From NCBI GenBank assembly GCA_028871595.1, contig JAGWMT010000001.1:1-64000 (forward strand): a stretch of 64,000 nucleotides of DNA, written 5' to 3'. The translations under genes and the position numbers were made by a program. Position 1 is the stretch's first letter, and every line of letters starts with the position of its first letter. The notes beneath the pieces are model-generated. The model was not told the origin of the DNA, searched no databases, and was given only the letters and a program-made list of their open reading frames with translations. Origin of the DNA: Elusimicrobiota bacterium. Lineage in GTDB: Bacteria > Elusimicrobiota > Elusimicrobia > UBA1565 > UBA9628. Shown here one piece after another: positions 24,368-32,321 of the stretch.

Positions 24368-26143
24368 ATGAGCCACTCCCTCCTATTCGCCTTGGCACTC
24401 CTGCCCACAGCACCGGGCTTCGCTCAAGACGGCTCAAGCACGAGCCGACCCGCTTCCGGCATCGAAAAGGCGACTCCCAGACCGTCCTATCCGCTTCTTG
24501 AACGCACGTTCAAGGCGGGCCTGACACCCGACCAACAGCGCGCGCTTGGCGGGCGCGCCGCGCTCGCTCAAATGGTCGCGACGATGACGCTGGAGCAAAA
24601 GACGCACGTTCGGCAGCAACTTGACGCGGCGCGTGCCGAGGCCGCGACGTCGGAAGCCCTGAAGGAGATCGCGCAGGGCTACCTTCTATTAGACGAACGC
24701 GGAGCAGAAGGCGGCCAAAACATCGTGGCCGTCGGCGCGCGTTTGCGCGAGCTTGAACCGAAGAAGCCCGATGGCTACACCATCATGGCGGAGGGCCATT
24801 ATCGCAACGGAGATTATCCCGCCGCGGCCGAACAGGCTAGAACGGCTTGGGAGATGAGCGGCCATACCGACAAGGCGGCCCTGACGATCTTGAAAATGTC
24901 GGAGGGGCGCACATCGGCGGCGCCTTCATCGGGCCAAGCGCCCACAACCGTTGCGGCTCCGGACGGCGTCACCGTCGCCGGGGCAGACTTCACCATCCCC
25001 GAGAACAACGATATCTCCCCACAAGCCCTGGCCTTCATCCACCAAGCCGCCGCCGCCCGCCGCAAAGGGGACATGACGACCACATGGAACGACGTCCAGG
25101 CCGCCATGAACGCCGATCCGACCTCGACCGAGGTCCAGAAGCTCTACGCTTTCGCGAAAGAAGACCGACTGAAGTACACGGAGACCAAGGACTACCTGCG
25201 CCGGTCAAGGGAAGCGATGGACGCGGGGCGCGGCGAAGAAGCCGTGGCCTGGGCGCAAAAGGCCGCGGACCGGTCGGGCGACCCAACGGTCCGAAAGATA
25301 GTGGATCTGGCTAAACGGGAAAGCGCGAAGCTCGCGCAAGCTCCCGCTGGACAGGAGGCGCCCAAGGACGGCATGCCGCTGTGGCCCATCGGAGCCGGCC
25401 TCGGGCTCACGGCGACGGCCTATGGGATCTACCGATCAAAGCAGACCTGGGCCTCGGAGGATGGCCTAGACCCAGAGCCGGAAGTCTCACCTGAGCAGAC
25501 GAGGGGCAACTATCTCAAGTCAGCCGCACTCGCCGGTACGGCGTTCGTCGCGCTGGCCGCCTGGGAGTTCGGCCCGGGCGCGTTCGCGGCGGCGAGGGCA
25601 TTCTTCTCCGCCGTGGGCCCAGCCGCTCCCGCAGCGCAATTGGCGACGGCCGGGGCCGGGGTTTCGGCAAACGGCGGAGGCGCAGTCATCCTTGACCATG
25701 CCGTCGTTGCGGCAGGGGCCAAGGCGATGGACACCACGGCCGTTCTCATCGGCGGCGCCGCGGTCGCGTCCGACCACTATACCTTTGCAACGGGAAGGTC
25801 TCCGACCCAAGTCTCCGGAGATGGGGGCGGCGACCATCCGAACGGGCTCTACGAAGAATCTCCCAAGCACGGAGCGACGGCGCGCGGCGGTCCGCAGGGG
25901 AAGATCAGCGCCGCCCCCCAAAACGGTCAGGACGTCCTCGATAAGGCAATCAACGTTAAGCCTACATCCACCCAGAAGGTCGGCATCGACTACGCCAACG
26001 ATGAGTACGTCGTCTTTCGAGAGCACTTGCCCGGAAGGTATCATGGCTATGTGAGCACGTGGGAGGAACTGGCCGTCGAAGCCAGAAATGCTTTGATCAA
26101 AGCCGGCAGGGCGACGGCAAGAGGTCGCATCATCAAGCTATGA
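24368..26143 (+). CDS. Polymorphic toxin-like protein with TPR-like N-part and C-terminal toxin domain
   Basis: 591 aa. Signal peptide (MSHSLLFALALLPTAPGFAQ), an alpha-helical TPR-like part (about 60-330, e.g. EGHYRNGDYPAAAEQARTAW), two hydrophobic segments (WPIGAGLGLTATAYGIYRS near 340 and AALAGTAFVALAAWEFG near 390), then an Ala/Gly-rich linker. The last ~90 residues (NGQDVLDKAINVKPTSTQKV, GIDYANDEYVVFREH, YHGYVSTWEELAVEARNALI, KAGRATARGRIIKL) match in style the C-terminal toxin modules found in contact-dependent and other polymorphic toxins. The ATGA-coupled HEAT-repeat gene is the expected immunity protein. Exact toxin activity unknown; no secretion-system partner is adjacent. Confidence 0.65.
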   Translation: MSHSLLFALALLPTAPGFAQDGSSTSRPASGIEKATPRPSYPLLERTFKAGLTPDQQRALGGRAALAQMVATMTLEQKTHVRQQLDAARAEAATSEALKEIAQGYLLLDERGAEGGQNIVAVGARLRELEPKKPDGYTIMAEGHYRNGDYPAAAEQARTAWEMSGHTDKAALTILKMSEGRTSAAPSSGQAPTTVAAPDGVTVAGADFTIPENNDISPQALAFIHQAAAARRKGDMTTTWNDVQAAMNADPTSTEVQKLYAFAKEDRLKYTETKDYLRRSREAMDAGRGEEAVAWAQKAADRSGDPTVRKIVDLAKRESAKLAQAPAGQEAPKDGMPLWPIGAGLGLTATAYGIYRSKQTWASEDGLDPEPEVSPEQTRGNYLKSAALAGTAFVALAAWEFGPGAFAAARAFFSAVGPAAPAAQLATAGAGVSANGGGAVILDHAVVAAGAKAMDTTAVLIGGAAVASDHYTFATGRSPTQVSGDGGGDHPNGLYEESPKHGATARGGPQGKISAAPQNGQDVLDKAINVKPTSTQKVGIDYANDEYVVFREHLPGRYHGYVSTWEELAVEARNALIKAGRATARGRIIKL

Positions 26144-26484
26144 AGAGAACATACGAAGAGATGCCGCCGATTTCGCGTGCCGAGGCCGCAATGGCGTTCA
26201 AGTCCGATAAGACGGACAATATTGTCCGCGCCCTGCTCCGCCTCGCCCTCAACGATTCAGATTGGCGCTGGGTCCAGGGCCATTGCCTGTCGTTCCTGAA
26301 GCACAAGGACCGATGGGTTCGCGGCGCCGCAGCCATTTCACTGGGCCACCTAGCGCGAATTCATGGGCAACTGGATCTCGATGTCGTCATTCCGGAATTG
26401 GAACGGCTTTCAACCGATCCTAAAATGGACGGCAAGGCTCAAGACGCGCTTGACGATATCCGGACTCACGTCGACAAGCGATAG
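26140..26484 (+). CDS. HEAT-repeat immunity protein (putative)
   Basis: 114 aa, all helical, without signal peptide. The pattern DNIVRALLRLALNDSDWRWV, LSFLKHKDRWVRGAAAISLG and LDLDVVIPELERLS are HEAT-like repeats, a common fold for immunity proteins of polymorphic toxins. Its ATG overlaps the toxin stop by 4 bp (26140-26143), so toxin and immunity are made together. It should bind the C-terminal toxin domain in the cytosol. Confidence 0.65.
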   Translation: MKRTYEEMPPISRAEAAMAFKSDKTDNIVRALLRLALNDSDWRWVQGHCLSFLKHKDRWVRGAAAISLGHLARIHGQLDLDVVIPELERLSTDPKMDGKAQDALDDIRTHVDKR

Positions 26485-26500
26485 ACGCCCGAAACAGCGA

Positions 26501-26599
26501 ATGAACGACGAATTCAAATGGGCGTGCTGCTTCTGCGGCAAAGAGATTTTGAAGACCAAGTTCGATCCGGGCTCGCTGTCATACACCCCCGCCTGTTGA
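26501..26599 (+). pseudogene. Truncated Cys-rich zinc-ribbon-like gene
   Basis: 32 codons: MNDEFKWACCFCGKEILKTK followed by FDPGSLSYTPAC and a stop. The start resembles small proteins with a C-x-F-C-G-x-x-I zinc knuckle that occur as orphan immunity genes after toxins; these continue for 50-100 further residues with a second Cys/His pair. Here the frame meets the DUF1016 remnant at about 26597 and stops. It appears cut by the arrival of module 1. Confidence 0.5.
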
Positions 26600-26681
26600 C
26601 GGAACGCGCCGCTCCAGTACGAGCAGACTCGATGATCTCCCGAATCCGGTCATGGAGCGTCGTCGGCTTCTTACCTTTCAT
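26595..26681 (-). pseudogene. N-terminal remnant of a DUF1016 nuclease gene (module 1)
   Basis: From ATG 26681 the leftward frame reads MKGKKPTTLHDRIREIIESA and RTGAARSVN, the standard N-terminal helix of a DUF1016/YhcG protein from a different subfamily than modules 2 and 3. Homology ends near 26595, where the Cys-rich ORF begins on the other strand. Its position relative to the 50-bp repeat (21 bp away) is as in modules 2 and 3. Confidence 0.65.
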
Positions 26682-26701
26682 AATGACTGTAGCCTACCAA
26701 T

Positions 26702-26751
26702 AAACGAAAAGCCCTCCCGAAGGAGGGCCTCGTTCTGTCCACGTCCAAATT
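26702..26751. repeat. Invariant 50-bp intermodule repeat, copy 1
   Basis: Identical base for base to 28351-28400 and 33355-33404. It contains the hairpin GCCCTCC-CGAA-GGAGGGC (26711-26728), whose minus-strand reading is a UUCG-type stem followed by TTTTCG, terminator-like. It separates the leftward DUF1016 remnant from the rightward HTH gene. Confidence 0.9.
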
Positions 26752-26753
26752 GG

Positions 26754-27071
26754 CTGCCCGAGTCGGACGCTCTTCAAAACGGGAAAGGCCTTTTATTCGA
26801 GTTTTTCTTCGGCCAGTTAAATACAGCCAAGGGCGAGAAACGCCTCTTACCGAAAGAAGATTTTGACGAAGCCGCTCGTGAAGCCTTCAATCTTCCCAGG
26901 ATGCGATCTCACAAAGACCGAATCCTCTTCGCCCAAGAGTGCCGGCAGAAACTGCTGGACTTCCCCGCTCTGACGCGCAGAGACATCGCCAAGAAACTTG
27001 GCGTGACAACGAGCCGCCTCAATCAAATCCTGCGCTCAACGCAGAAGAAGAATCCCAGTCACGACCCGTGA
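26754..27071 (+). CDS. Small HTH protein of the DUF1016 module (copy 1), CTG start proposed
   Basis: 105 aa if read from CTG 26754. Conserved core: NGKGLLFEFFFGQLNTAKG, then a C-terminal helix-turn-helix, CRQKLLDFPALTRRDIAKKL followed by GVTTSRLNQIL, similar to ParB/KorB-like or recombinase-associated HTH proteins. No ATG, GTG or TTG occurs before the conserved core in any of the three copies. An apparent longer frame from 26652 crosses the non-coding repeat and is not shared by the other copies. 27072-27250 is empty. Confidence 0.6.
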   Translation: MPESDALQNGKGLLFEFFFGQLNTAKGEKRLLPKEDFDEAAREAFNLPRMRSHKDRILFAQECRQKLLDFPALTRRDIAKKLGVTTSRLNQILRSTQKKNPSHDP

Positions 27072-27250
27072 CGGATTTATCCTGGCCCTCGTTCCCATCA
27101 AATACCCATCAAAGAAAATGGCTGTTTGGATAGCCCGCACATGTCGCGATATTTACAGGTAAATCTGATGCCCGATCACCTCCCTGGCCGCAAGAGGTCT
27201 ATGAAAAGGAGGTTCTCATCAAAGAATAGGGAGTCCGCCCATACTCACTC

Positions 27251-28336
27251 CTACTGAAGCTCTTTTTCCAGCTCTTCAACGGTGGGGAGCACGCCCTTCA
27301 GATCGGCCGGCAGGGACTCCACGAGCTTGGTCTCCCAGTGCGCGACGCCGATCGGCTTCTGGATGCCGCGCAGGGCGTACTCGACCATGAGTTTCTTCTT
27401 CTCTTTGACCAGGAGAAGGCCGATGGTCGGCTTGTCCTCTGGATGACGCAGCAGATCGTCCACGGCCGAGAGATACATGTTGATTTGGCCCACGAACTCT
27501 GGCTTGAAAGGCACGGCCTTGAGCTCGACGACCACGTAGCATCGCAACTTAAGATGGTAGAAGAGCAGGTCCACATAGAAGTCGTCGTCGCCTACTTCCA
27601 GGTGGACCTGACGGCCTACGAAGGCGAAACCCGTTCCCAGTTCCAGCAGGAACTTCTGAATGTGATCCACCAGCGACTGCTCGACCTCCCGTTCGCGGCG
27701 AGTATCGGCCGTCCCGAGAAAATCGAAAAGGTATGGGTCCTTGAAGACCTGGGCGGCCATGTCGGACTGAGCCGGCGGGAGAATTTCCTTGAAATTACTC
27801 AGCGCCTTCCCTCGCCGCTCATGGGCGCGCCCCTCGATCTGCAGCGCCAAGATCGGCTGCGACCAGCCGTTGCGCAAGGTTTCCTGCGCGTACCAAAGCC
27901 GTGTTTTTACGTCACGGAGGCGCTCGAGAAGGGCGATGTTCTGGCGCCAGGGCAATCGTGCAACGACCCGTTGCACGATTGTGGCGTCAGGCCAGGCGGC
28001 GGCGAAGGCCCGCATGTATTTGAGGTTCCGCGGCGAGAATCCCTTCATCTCGGGATACGCCTCGTGAAGGTCGTGCGAAAGGCGGTCGATCACCTTTGAG
28101 CCCCACCCTTTCCGGTCTTGACGCTCAAGGATGGCGCGTCCGATGTCCCAGTACAAGGCGACCATGGCGACGTTTGCGGAAAAAACAACCCGTTGCCTTT
28201 CTTGGCCGATCCGCCGTTTTAGAGCGGAGAGCATTTCAGCGTAGCCGCCCGGCATTTCCGACGCCGGCAACGCGGCAGGGAAAGACGCCTCGTCTCGCGT
28301 GCGTCCTCGGGCTTTCCTGACGTCCTTAGAAGCCAT
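27251..28336 (-). CDS. DUF1016/YhcG PD-(D/E)XK nuclease-like protein (module 2)
   Basis: 361 aa, normal length. N-terminal YhcG_N domain: VVFSANVAMVALYWDIGRAI, MKGFSPRNLKYMRAFAAAWP, RLPWRQNIALLERL. C-terminal nuclease domain with FVGRQVHLEVGDDDFYVDLL and CYVVVELKA, giving the D-x(n)-E-x-K active-site pattern. The family is believed to be DNA nucleases tied to mobile or defence loci, but no substrate is known. A TAGGAT hexamer is 5 nt before the ATG, placed between it and the 50-bp repeat. A 29-nt perfect palindrome lies within the coding region. Confidence 0.85.
   Translation of the reverse strand: MASKDVRKARGRTRDEASFPAALPASEMPGGYAEMLSALKRRIGQERQRVVFSANVAMVALYWDIGRAILERQDRKGWGSKVIDRLSHDLHEAYPEMKGFSPRNLKYMRAFAAAWPDATIVQRVVARLPWRQNIALLERLRDVKTRLWYAQETLRNGWSQPILALQIEGRAHERRGKALSNFKEILPPAQSDMAAQVFKDPYLFDFLGTADTRREREVEQSLVDHIQKFLLELGTGFAFVGRQVHLEVGDDDFYVDLLFYHLKLRCYVVVELKAVPFKPEFVGQINMYLSAVDDLLRHPEDKPTIGLLLVKEKKKLMVEYALRGIQKPIGVAHWETKLVESLPADLKGVLPTVEELEKELQ
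27953..27981. repeat. Perfect 29-nt palindrome inside the module 2 nuclease gene
   Basis: Arms CAATCGTGCAACG and CGTTGCACGATTG (13 bp each) flank a 3-nt centre (ACC). It encodes the conserved IVQRVVARL segment. The 32-bp block carrying it is absent from copy A at 22889-23377. Confidence 0.9.
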
Positions 28337-28350
28337 GCCGCATCCTACAA

Positions 28351-28400
28351 AAACGAAAAGCCCTCCCGAAGGAGGGCCTCGTTCTGTCCACGTCCAAATT
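28351..28400. repeat. Invariant 50-bp intermodule repeat, copy 2
   Basis: Same 50 bases as copies 1 and 3, with the hairpin at 28360-28377. It fills the gap between the DUF1016 start (28336) and the proposed CTG start of the HTH gene (28401). Confidence 0.9.
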
Positions 28401-28709
28401 CTGCCCGAACCGGACGCTCCTCAAAACGAGAAGGGCCTTTTATTCGAGTTTTCATTCGGCCAACTAAACACGACAAAGGGCCAGAAGCGCCTATTGCCTC
28501 AGGAGGCATTCACCGAGGCCGCCCGTGAAAAATTCGCTCGCCCCAAGACTCGTTCTCTCAAGGATCAAATCCTCCTCGCCCGAGAGTGCCGACAGAAGCT
28601 GTTGGATTTCCCCGCTTTGACTCGCAAGGACGCCGCCAAGCAACTAGGGATGACAACGGCCCGTCTCAATCAGATTTTACGCCTGCTGCGGCTAACGCCA
28701 AATTTTTAG
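28401..28709 (+). CDS. Small HTH protein of the DUF1016 module (copy 2), CTG start proposed
   Basis: 102 aa from CTG. Core NEKGLLFEFSFGQLNTTKGQ and C-terminal HTH DFPALTRKDAAKQLGMTTAR then LNQILRLLRL. Compared with copies 1 and 3 the non-coding sequence just before the CTG is 2 nt shorter, so any upstream reading frame differs between copies while the protein from the CTG on aligns without gaps for about 45 residues. Partner of the leftward nuclease gene. Confidence 0.6.
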   Translation: MPEPDAPQNEKGLLFEFSFGQLNTTKGQKRLLPQEAFTEAAREKFARPKTRSLKDQILLARECRQKLLDFPALTRKDAAKQLGMTTARLNQILRLLRLTPNF

Positions 28710-28741
28710 GGTCACTCCGGAGCAAGTTCGCGCGTCAAATT

Positions 28742-28770
28742 CTGCGGAACTAGGACTCGAACCTGGAAAG
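28742..28770. other. tRNA 3'-end-like footprint (candidate attachment site)
   Basis: On the minus strand this reads as a T-arm (AGGTTCGAGTCC) and acceptor 3' strand ending TTCCGCAG. It matches 25 of 29 positions of the tRNA-Gln 3' end at 60547-60575, in the same orientation, but no tRNA body is attached. The stop codon of the ATP-grasp gene lies inside it. Candidate far-end duplicate of an element integrated at tRNA-Gln, or a relic of another tRNA. Confidence 0.6.
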
Positions 28771-30159
28771 GAGCGTCCCGGCAGTGGCGGAGCCTTCGAC
28801 GAGGCCGGATGTCGTGCCGAAGACCGTGTTCGAGAACGCACGTCCCCAGTTGATCGAGCCCGATCCGGGGCTGGCGGCGTGCCGGGCCAGCATCCCGCCC
28901 GCATGGGATCCGAAGTGATGCGGCCCAAACACAACCGGGACTCGACGCACGATGACGCGACATGGATCCGGGATGAAGAACGGCATCGGCACGAGATCCG
29001 ACGGGACGTACTTCTGAGCGATGAAATTCGACTCCGCTGCTCCCCGCCTGACGAGTTCCGACCATGACGCCTGGTCCACTCCATTTCCGAAAACGATCCC
29101 CTTGCCGCCGTAGCCCGCCAACGGCTTCAGCAACAGCTGTCGTCGGTGCTTCAGGAGGAACGGAACGGTGTCGATCTCGCGCCCGCGAAACGAAGCCTTC
29201 CCGTCTCTCACCAGACACGTCCACGGCACATGCGCAGCGACGAACTCCCGCGCGTGCGGTTCAAGCAACCCGGGCTCCTGATGCAGCCATGCGAGGACGA
29301 TCTTGTTGGTGTACAGAGAGCAGCGGTCGTCGGTCACGATGATCGTCGCGCCGGCACGAGCGGCACGGGCATAAGGCTCCAGATCGATGCCCGCCTCCAA
29401 CCACTTGGGCGTCAGAAAGATGCGCACCGCGACGTCGAAACTCCGGCCGCCAGCGCTCAATCCGCCGTTCTTCAAGCGCACGTCCTCAGGTCGCACGTAG
29501 TACGCCTGCATGCCGCGCTCCCGGAGATGCTCCACCTCGACGACGATCTCCCGGATCGAGCTCTGCCCTTTTTCCCAACCGATGAGGGCGATCCGAGGCG
29601 CGCGCCGCAGCCTCAGACCGCCGACGACTTCCAGCAGTTGTCGCCGCCGAGCTTCCATGGAGTCGTGAAAAACGAAGCCGAATCCGGAGGCCTGCAAGCG
29701 CCTCGCCGCCGCCGAGCCGGCGTATATCCCGTTGAGCAGCCCGGTCGGAACGACCCCTCCGACGGCGCTGTGGAAATTGCATTCGATGAACCACGGCACG
29801 CCGCCCGACAGAATGGCGTCAGGACGGACGTTCGACGCCGACAATCGGCTCGTCGTCGGCGACATGATGCGGAGGTGATCCTGCGGATGACGGGTCAAGG
29901 CGGCCAGGCGGGCCGCGTCCCCGCCCGATTTCCGCTCACACGCGTCGACGATGATCTTCGCCAGCGTCCGGGCGCTTCGCCGCAGCGCTTCATATTCATC
30001 GAGATCGAGCAGGAGCGGACGCAACGGGACCGGCGTTTCCGCCCCGATGGAGACGATGCCGGCCATCGCCCGCGCGATGCGGCCCGCCAAGCGGCGCTGC
30101 TCGTCGACGGCTCGCGCGCGGACGACATCCCGGTTCCAGAGCCGCCCTACCGCGTTCAC
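28750..30159 (-). CDS. ATP-grasp-like ligase (circularly permuted type), paralogue 1
   Basis: 469 aa. N-terminal helical part, then VRPDAILSGGVPWFIECNFH and SAVGGVV (acidic/Asn metal-binding-like), TDDRCSLYTNKIVLAWLHQE, and the glycine-rich ATP loop LLKPLAGYGGKGIVFG near residue 350, followed by NFIAQKYV. This order resembles circularly permuted ATP-grasp enzymes related to glutathionylspermidine synthase, which form amide or peptide bonds. The last residues SATAGTLLSRFES exceed the paralogue and run into the tRNA-like footprint, so the C-terminus is a junction product. Starts in a 4-bp overlap with paralogue 2. Confidence 0.6.
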   Translation of the reverse strand: MNAVGRLWNRDVVRARAVDEQRRLAGRIARAMAGIVSIGAETPVPLRPLLLDLDEYEALRRSARTLAKIIVDACERKSGGDAARLAALTRHPQDHLRIMSPTTSRLSASNVRPDAILSGGVPWFIECNFHSAVGGVVPTGLLNGIYAGSAAARRLQASGFGFVFHDSMEARRRQLLEVVGGLRLRRAPRIALIGWEKGQSSIREIVVEVEHLRERGMQAYYVRPEDVRLKNGGLSAGGRSFDVAVRIFLTPKWLEAGIDLEPYARAARAGATIIVTDDRCSLYTNKIVLAWLHQEPGLLEPHAREFVAAHVPWTCLVRDGKASFRGREIDTVPFLLKHRRQLLLKPLAGYGGKGIVFGNGVDQASWSELVRRGAAESNFIAQKYVPSDLVPMPFFIPDPCRVIVRRVPVVFGPHHFGSHAGGMLARHAASPGSGSINWGRAFSNTVFGTTSGLVEGSATAGTLLSRFES

Positions 30160-31538
30160 TGCGCCCGCCCCCCCGCCATCACGACGCTGGCCGCCGCGCC
30201 CATCGCCCGATTCACGACGCGGCGATCAGGATCGATCGGGAACCGCGCGAAGCAGCCACCGTCATGACGCCCGAAGACGAAAGGCCCGAGCACGACCGGG
30301 ACCTTGACCACCTGGATGGCGCCGTCCACGAGGAAAGGCATCGCAGCGAGATCGGGGGCGACATAGCGTTGCGCGATGAAGCCGCCTTTTTTCACGGCGT
30401 CCGCGATGTGCCGAGTCCATCGCGACTCTGGGCAATCGCGACCGATCACGACTCCGCTGCCGCCGGATCCCCGCAAGGGCTTCAGCACGAACTCTCGACG
30501 CCGCCGGAGCAGATACGAAGGCAGATCGACTCTCTTGCCCCCCGCTCGTTCGAGAGGGCCGCCTCGGACCACGAACGTCCACGGGATATGTCGCCGGATG
30601 AACTCGCGGTCCGGCTTCCTCATCGAAGCCGCGTCCTCATGCAGCCAAGCGAACACGATCTTATTGGTGTACAGCGAGCAGAGGTCGTCGGTCAACACCA
30701 TCGTCCCATCGGCGCGCTCCGTAGCGCGGAACAACTCCATGCTCACTCCCGCGCGGGCGTATTCGCGCGTCAGGAAAATGCGCAACGCGATGTCGAAACG
30801 CCGACTCCCCGCAGCGAGCCTGCCCCCCCGAATCTTGAGCTCCTGAGGCTGAATGAACATGGTCGGGACGCCGTTCTGCGAGAGATATTCGGCTTCCTCG
30901 GTGAAGAGACGGACCGACGACGGCGGCGGGACGTCGCCTTCCCATCCGATGAGAGCGACCCGAGGCGGTCGCCTCAGGCCCATATCCCGCGCGACGTCGA
31001 GCAGCAGAAGACGACGCGCCTCCAACGAGCTACGCGCGTGGATCCCGACGCCGTCCCGCATGAGTCGGACTGCCGTCGGGGAGCGAAGGAAGAACTTGCC
31101 GACGATGCTGGAGCTCACGACGCCGCCAATGACGCTGTGCAGGTTGCATTCCAAGAAGTACGGCCTTCCGCGACTGTAGACGATGTCGGGCCGGACCATC
31201 GATGCCGCTTATTTGTTCCACGTCGGCCGGTCGGACAGCAGAGCGAGCTGCTCCCGCGGGTAGCCCATCATCTCGACCAGGCGAGTATGATCCCCGGCCG
31301 ACCGCTCGAAGCAAGTCCGCTGGATCAGGCGGACCAGATGCCGAGTGATGGCGTGGAGGCGGGCCAATTCGCTCGCGCCGATGAAGATCGGCCTCAACGG
31401 CACAGGCTGCTCGGGCGCGACGAAGCTTAATCCGCGCATCCCTCGTCGGATCTCGCGCGCGAACCGTGCCTGCTCCTCGAGAACCGCGCCGCCTCTTCGA
31501 AGGAGTGCGGCGTTCCAACGAGCGCCAAGACTATTCAC
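30156..31538 (-). pseudogene. ATP-grasp-like ligase, paralogue 2, interrupted by a TAA
   Basis: The frame 31538 to 30156 aligns end to end with paralogue 1 but carries one in-frame TAA at 31209-31211, after SDRPTWNK and just before VRPDIVYSRGRPYFLECNLH. The downstream part could restart at ATG 31199 (347 aa) and keeps all later motifs (VLTDDLCSLYTNKIVFAWLH, FVLKPLRGSGGSGVVIG). Either a fresh nonsense mutation, a split gene giving two polypeptides, or a sequencing error. Overlaps paralogue 1 by 4 bp; divergent from the MFS gene. Confidence 0.7.
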
Positions 31539-31607
31539 CGCTGACCCCGTACCCCGATGATGAAATGCGCTATTATCATATCAACATACTGAGGCTGCTG
31601 GAGGACT

Positions 31608-32321
31608 GTGAAGGCGCTTAGGAGCTTATTCTTCGTTTTCGGAGGGCAATGCGTCACGTTGCTCGGCTCCGAGACGTCCAAGTTCGCCCTATCGCTTTGG
31701 GCATGGCAGAGCACGGGCAAGGCGACCACGCTCTCCATATCACTTTTTTTCGCCTATATGCCCGGGATCATCCTCGGCCCTATAGCCGGCGCGCTGGCCG
31801 ATCGCTTCGACCGCAAGAGACTTTTGATCTTATGCGAGGCGGCCGGAGCCCTGATCAGCTGCGCCCTGCTGGTCCTGATAACGACCAAGGGTCTGATGAT
31901 ATGGCATATCTACCTGGTCACGGCGCTGTACTCGACAATCCAGGCGTTCAAGGTCCCGACGCTCGCGGCGTCAGTGCCCGCCATGGTTTCGCGCAATCAC
32001 TACATCCGGGCGAATTCCATCCATAAATTTGCCGAATCGAGCGCGACCTTCATGGGTCCCATGCTCGGCGCTCTGCTGCTGCAGATGATAGGGCTGCGAT
32101 GGATCGTCATCGTGGACGTCATCTCGTTCGTCATCGCGGGACTGGCGATCGCGGCGGCCGATCTCAGATCGCATTCCCCACGCGCTGCGTGGGGAATGCA
32201 ATTATCGGCGCCTATCTCGTACGCGTTGTACTATTGGCCCGCTTTCAATTCTGCCTCGATAGCCCTAATCGTCGGCAGTGTCCCTTTGAGCTTCTCTGGC
32301 AGGGCCTTAGTCAACTTATAA
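31608..32321 (+). pseudogene. MFS transporter, truncated at the module 3 boundary
   Basis: GTG start at 31608 with GGAGG just upstream. The N-terminal six helices of an EntS-like major facilitator are recognisable: LLGSETSKFALSLWAWQSTG, the loop motif GALADRFDRKRLLIL near 60-75, and SFVIAGLAIAAADLRS near 185. Members are about 400 aa; here the native sequence ends near 32170, where a 29-nt palindrome starts, and the frame then runs into antisense of the module 3 nuclease until 32321. It probably exported the product of the ATP-grasp pair. Confidence 0.75.
32171..32199. repeat. Perfect 29-nt palindrome at the MFS/module 3 junction
   Basis: Arms GCATTCCCCACGC and GCGTGGGGAATGC (13 bp each) flank GCT. 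Same length and arm/centre geometry as the palindrome at 27953-27981 but different arm sequence; both share an ACG...CGT core. It lies 31 bp beyond the stop of the nuclease gene. Confidence 0.9.

Noticed and set aside
26652..26753. ATG-started extension of HTH copy 1 (starting MERRRLLTF)
   Set aside because: Runs through the constant non-coding repeat; the other two copies read this stretch in different frames.
28742..28770. Complete second tRNA gene
   Set aside because: Only T-arm and acceptor 3' strand are present; no D-arm, anticodon arm or 5' acceptor strand in flanking sequence.
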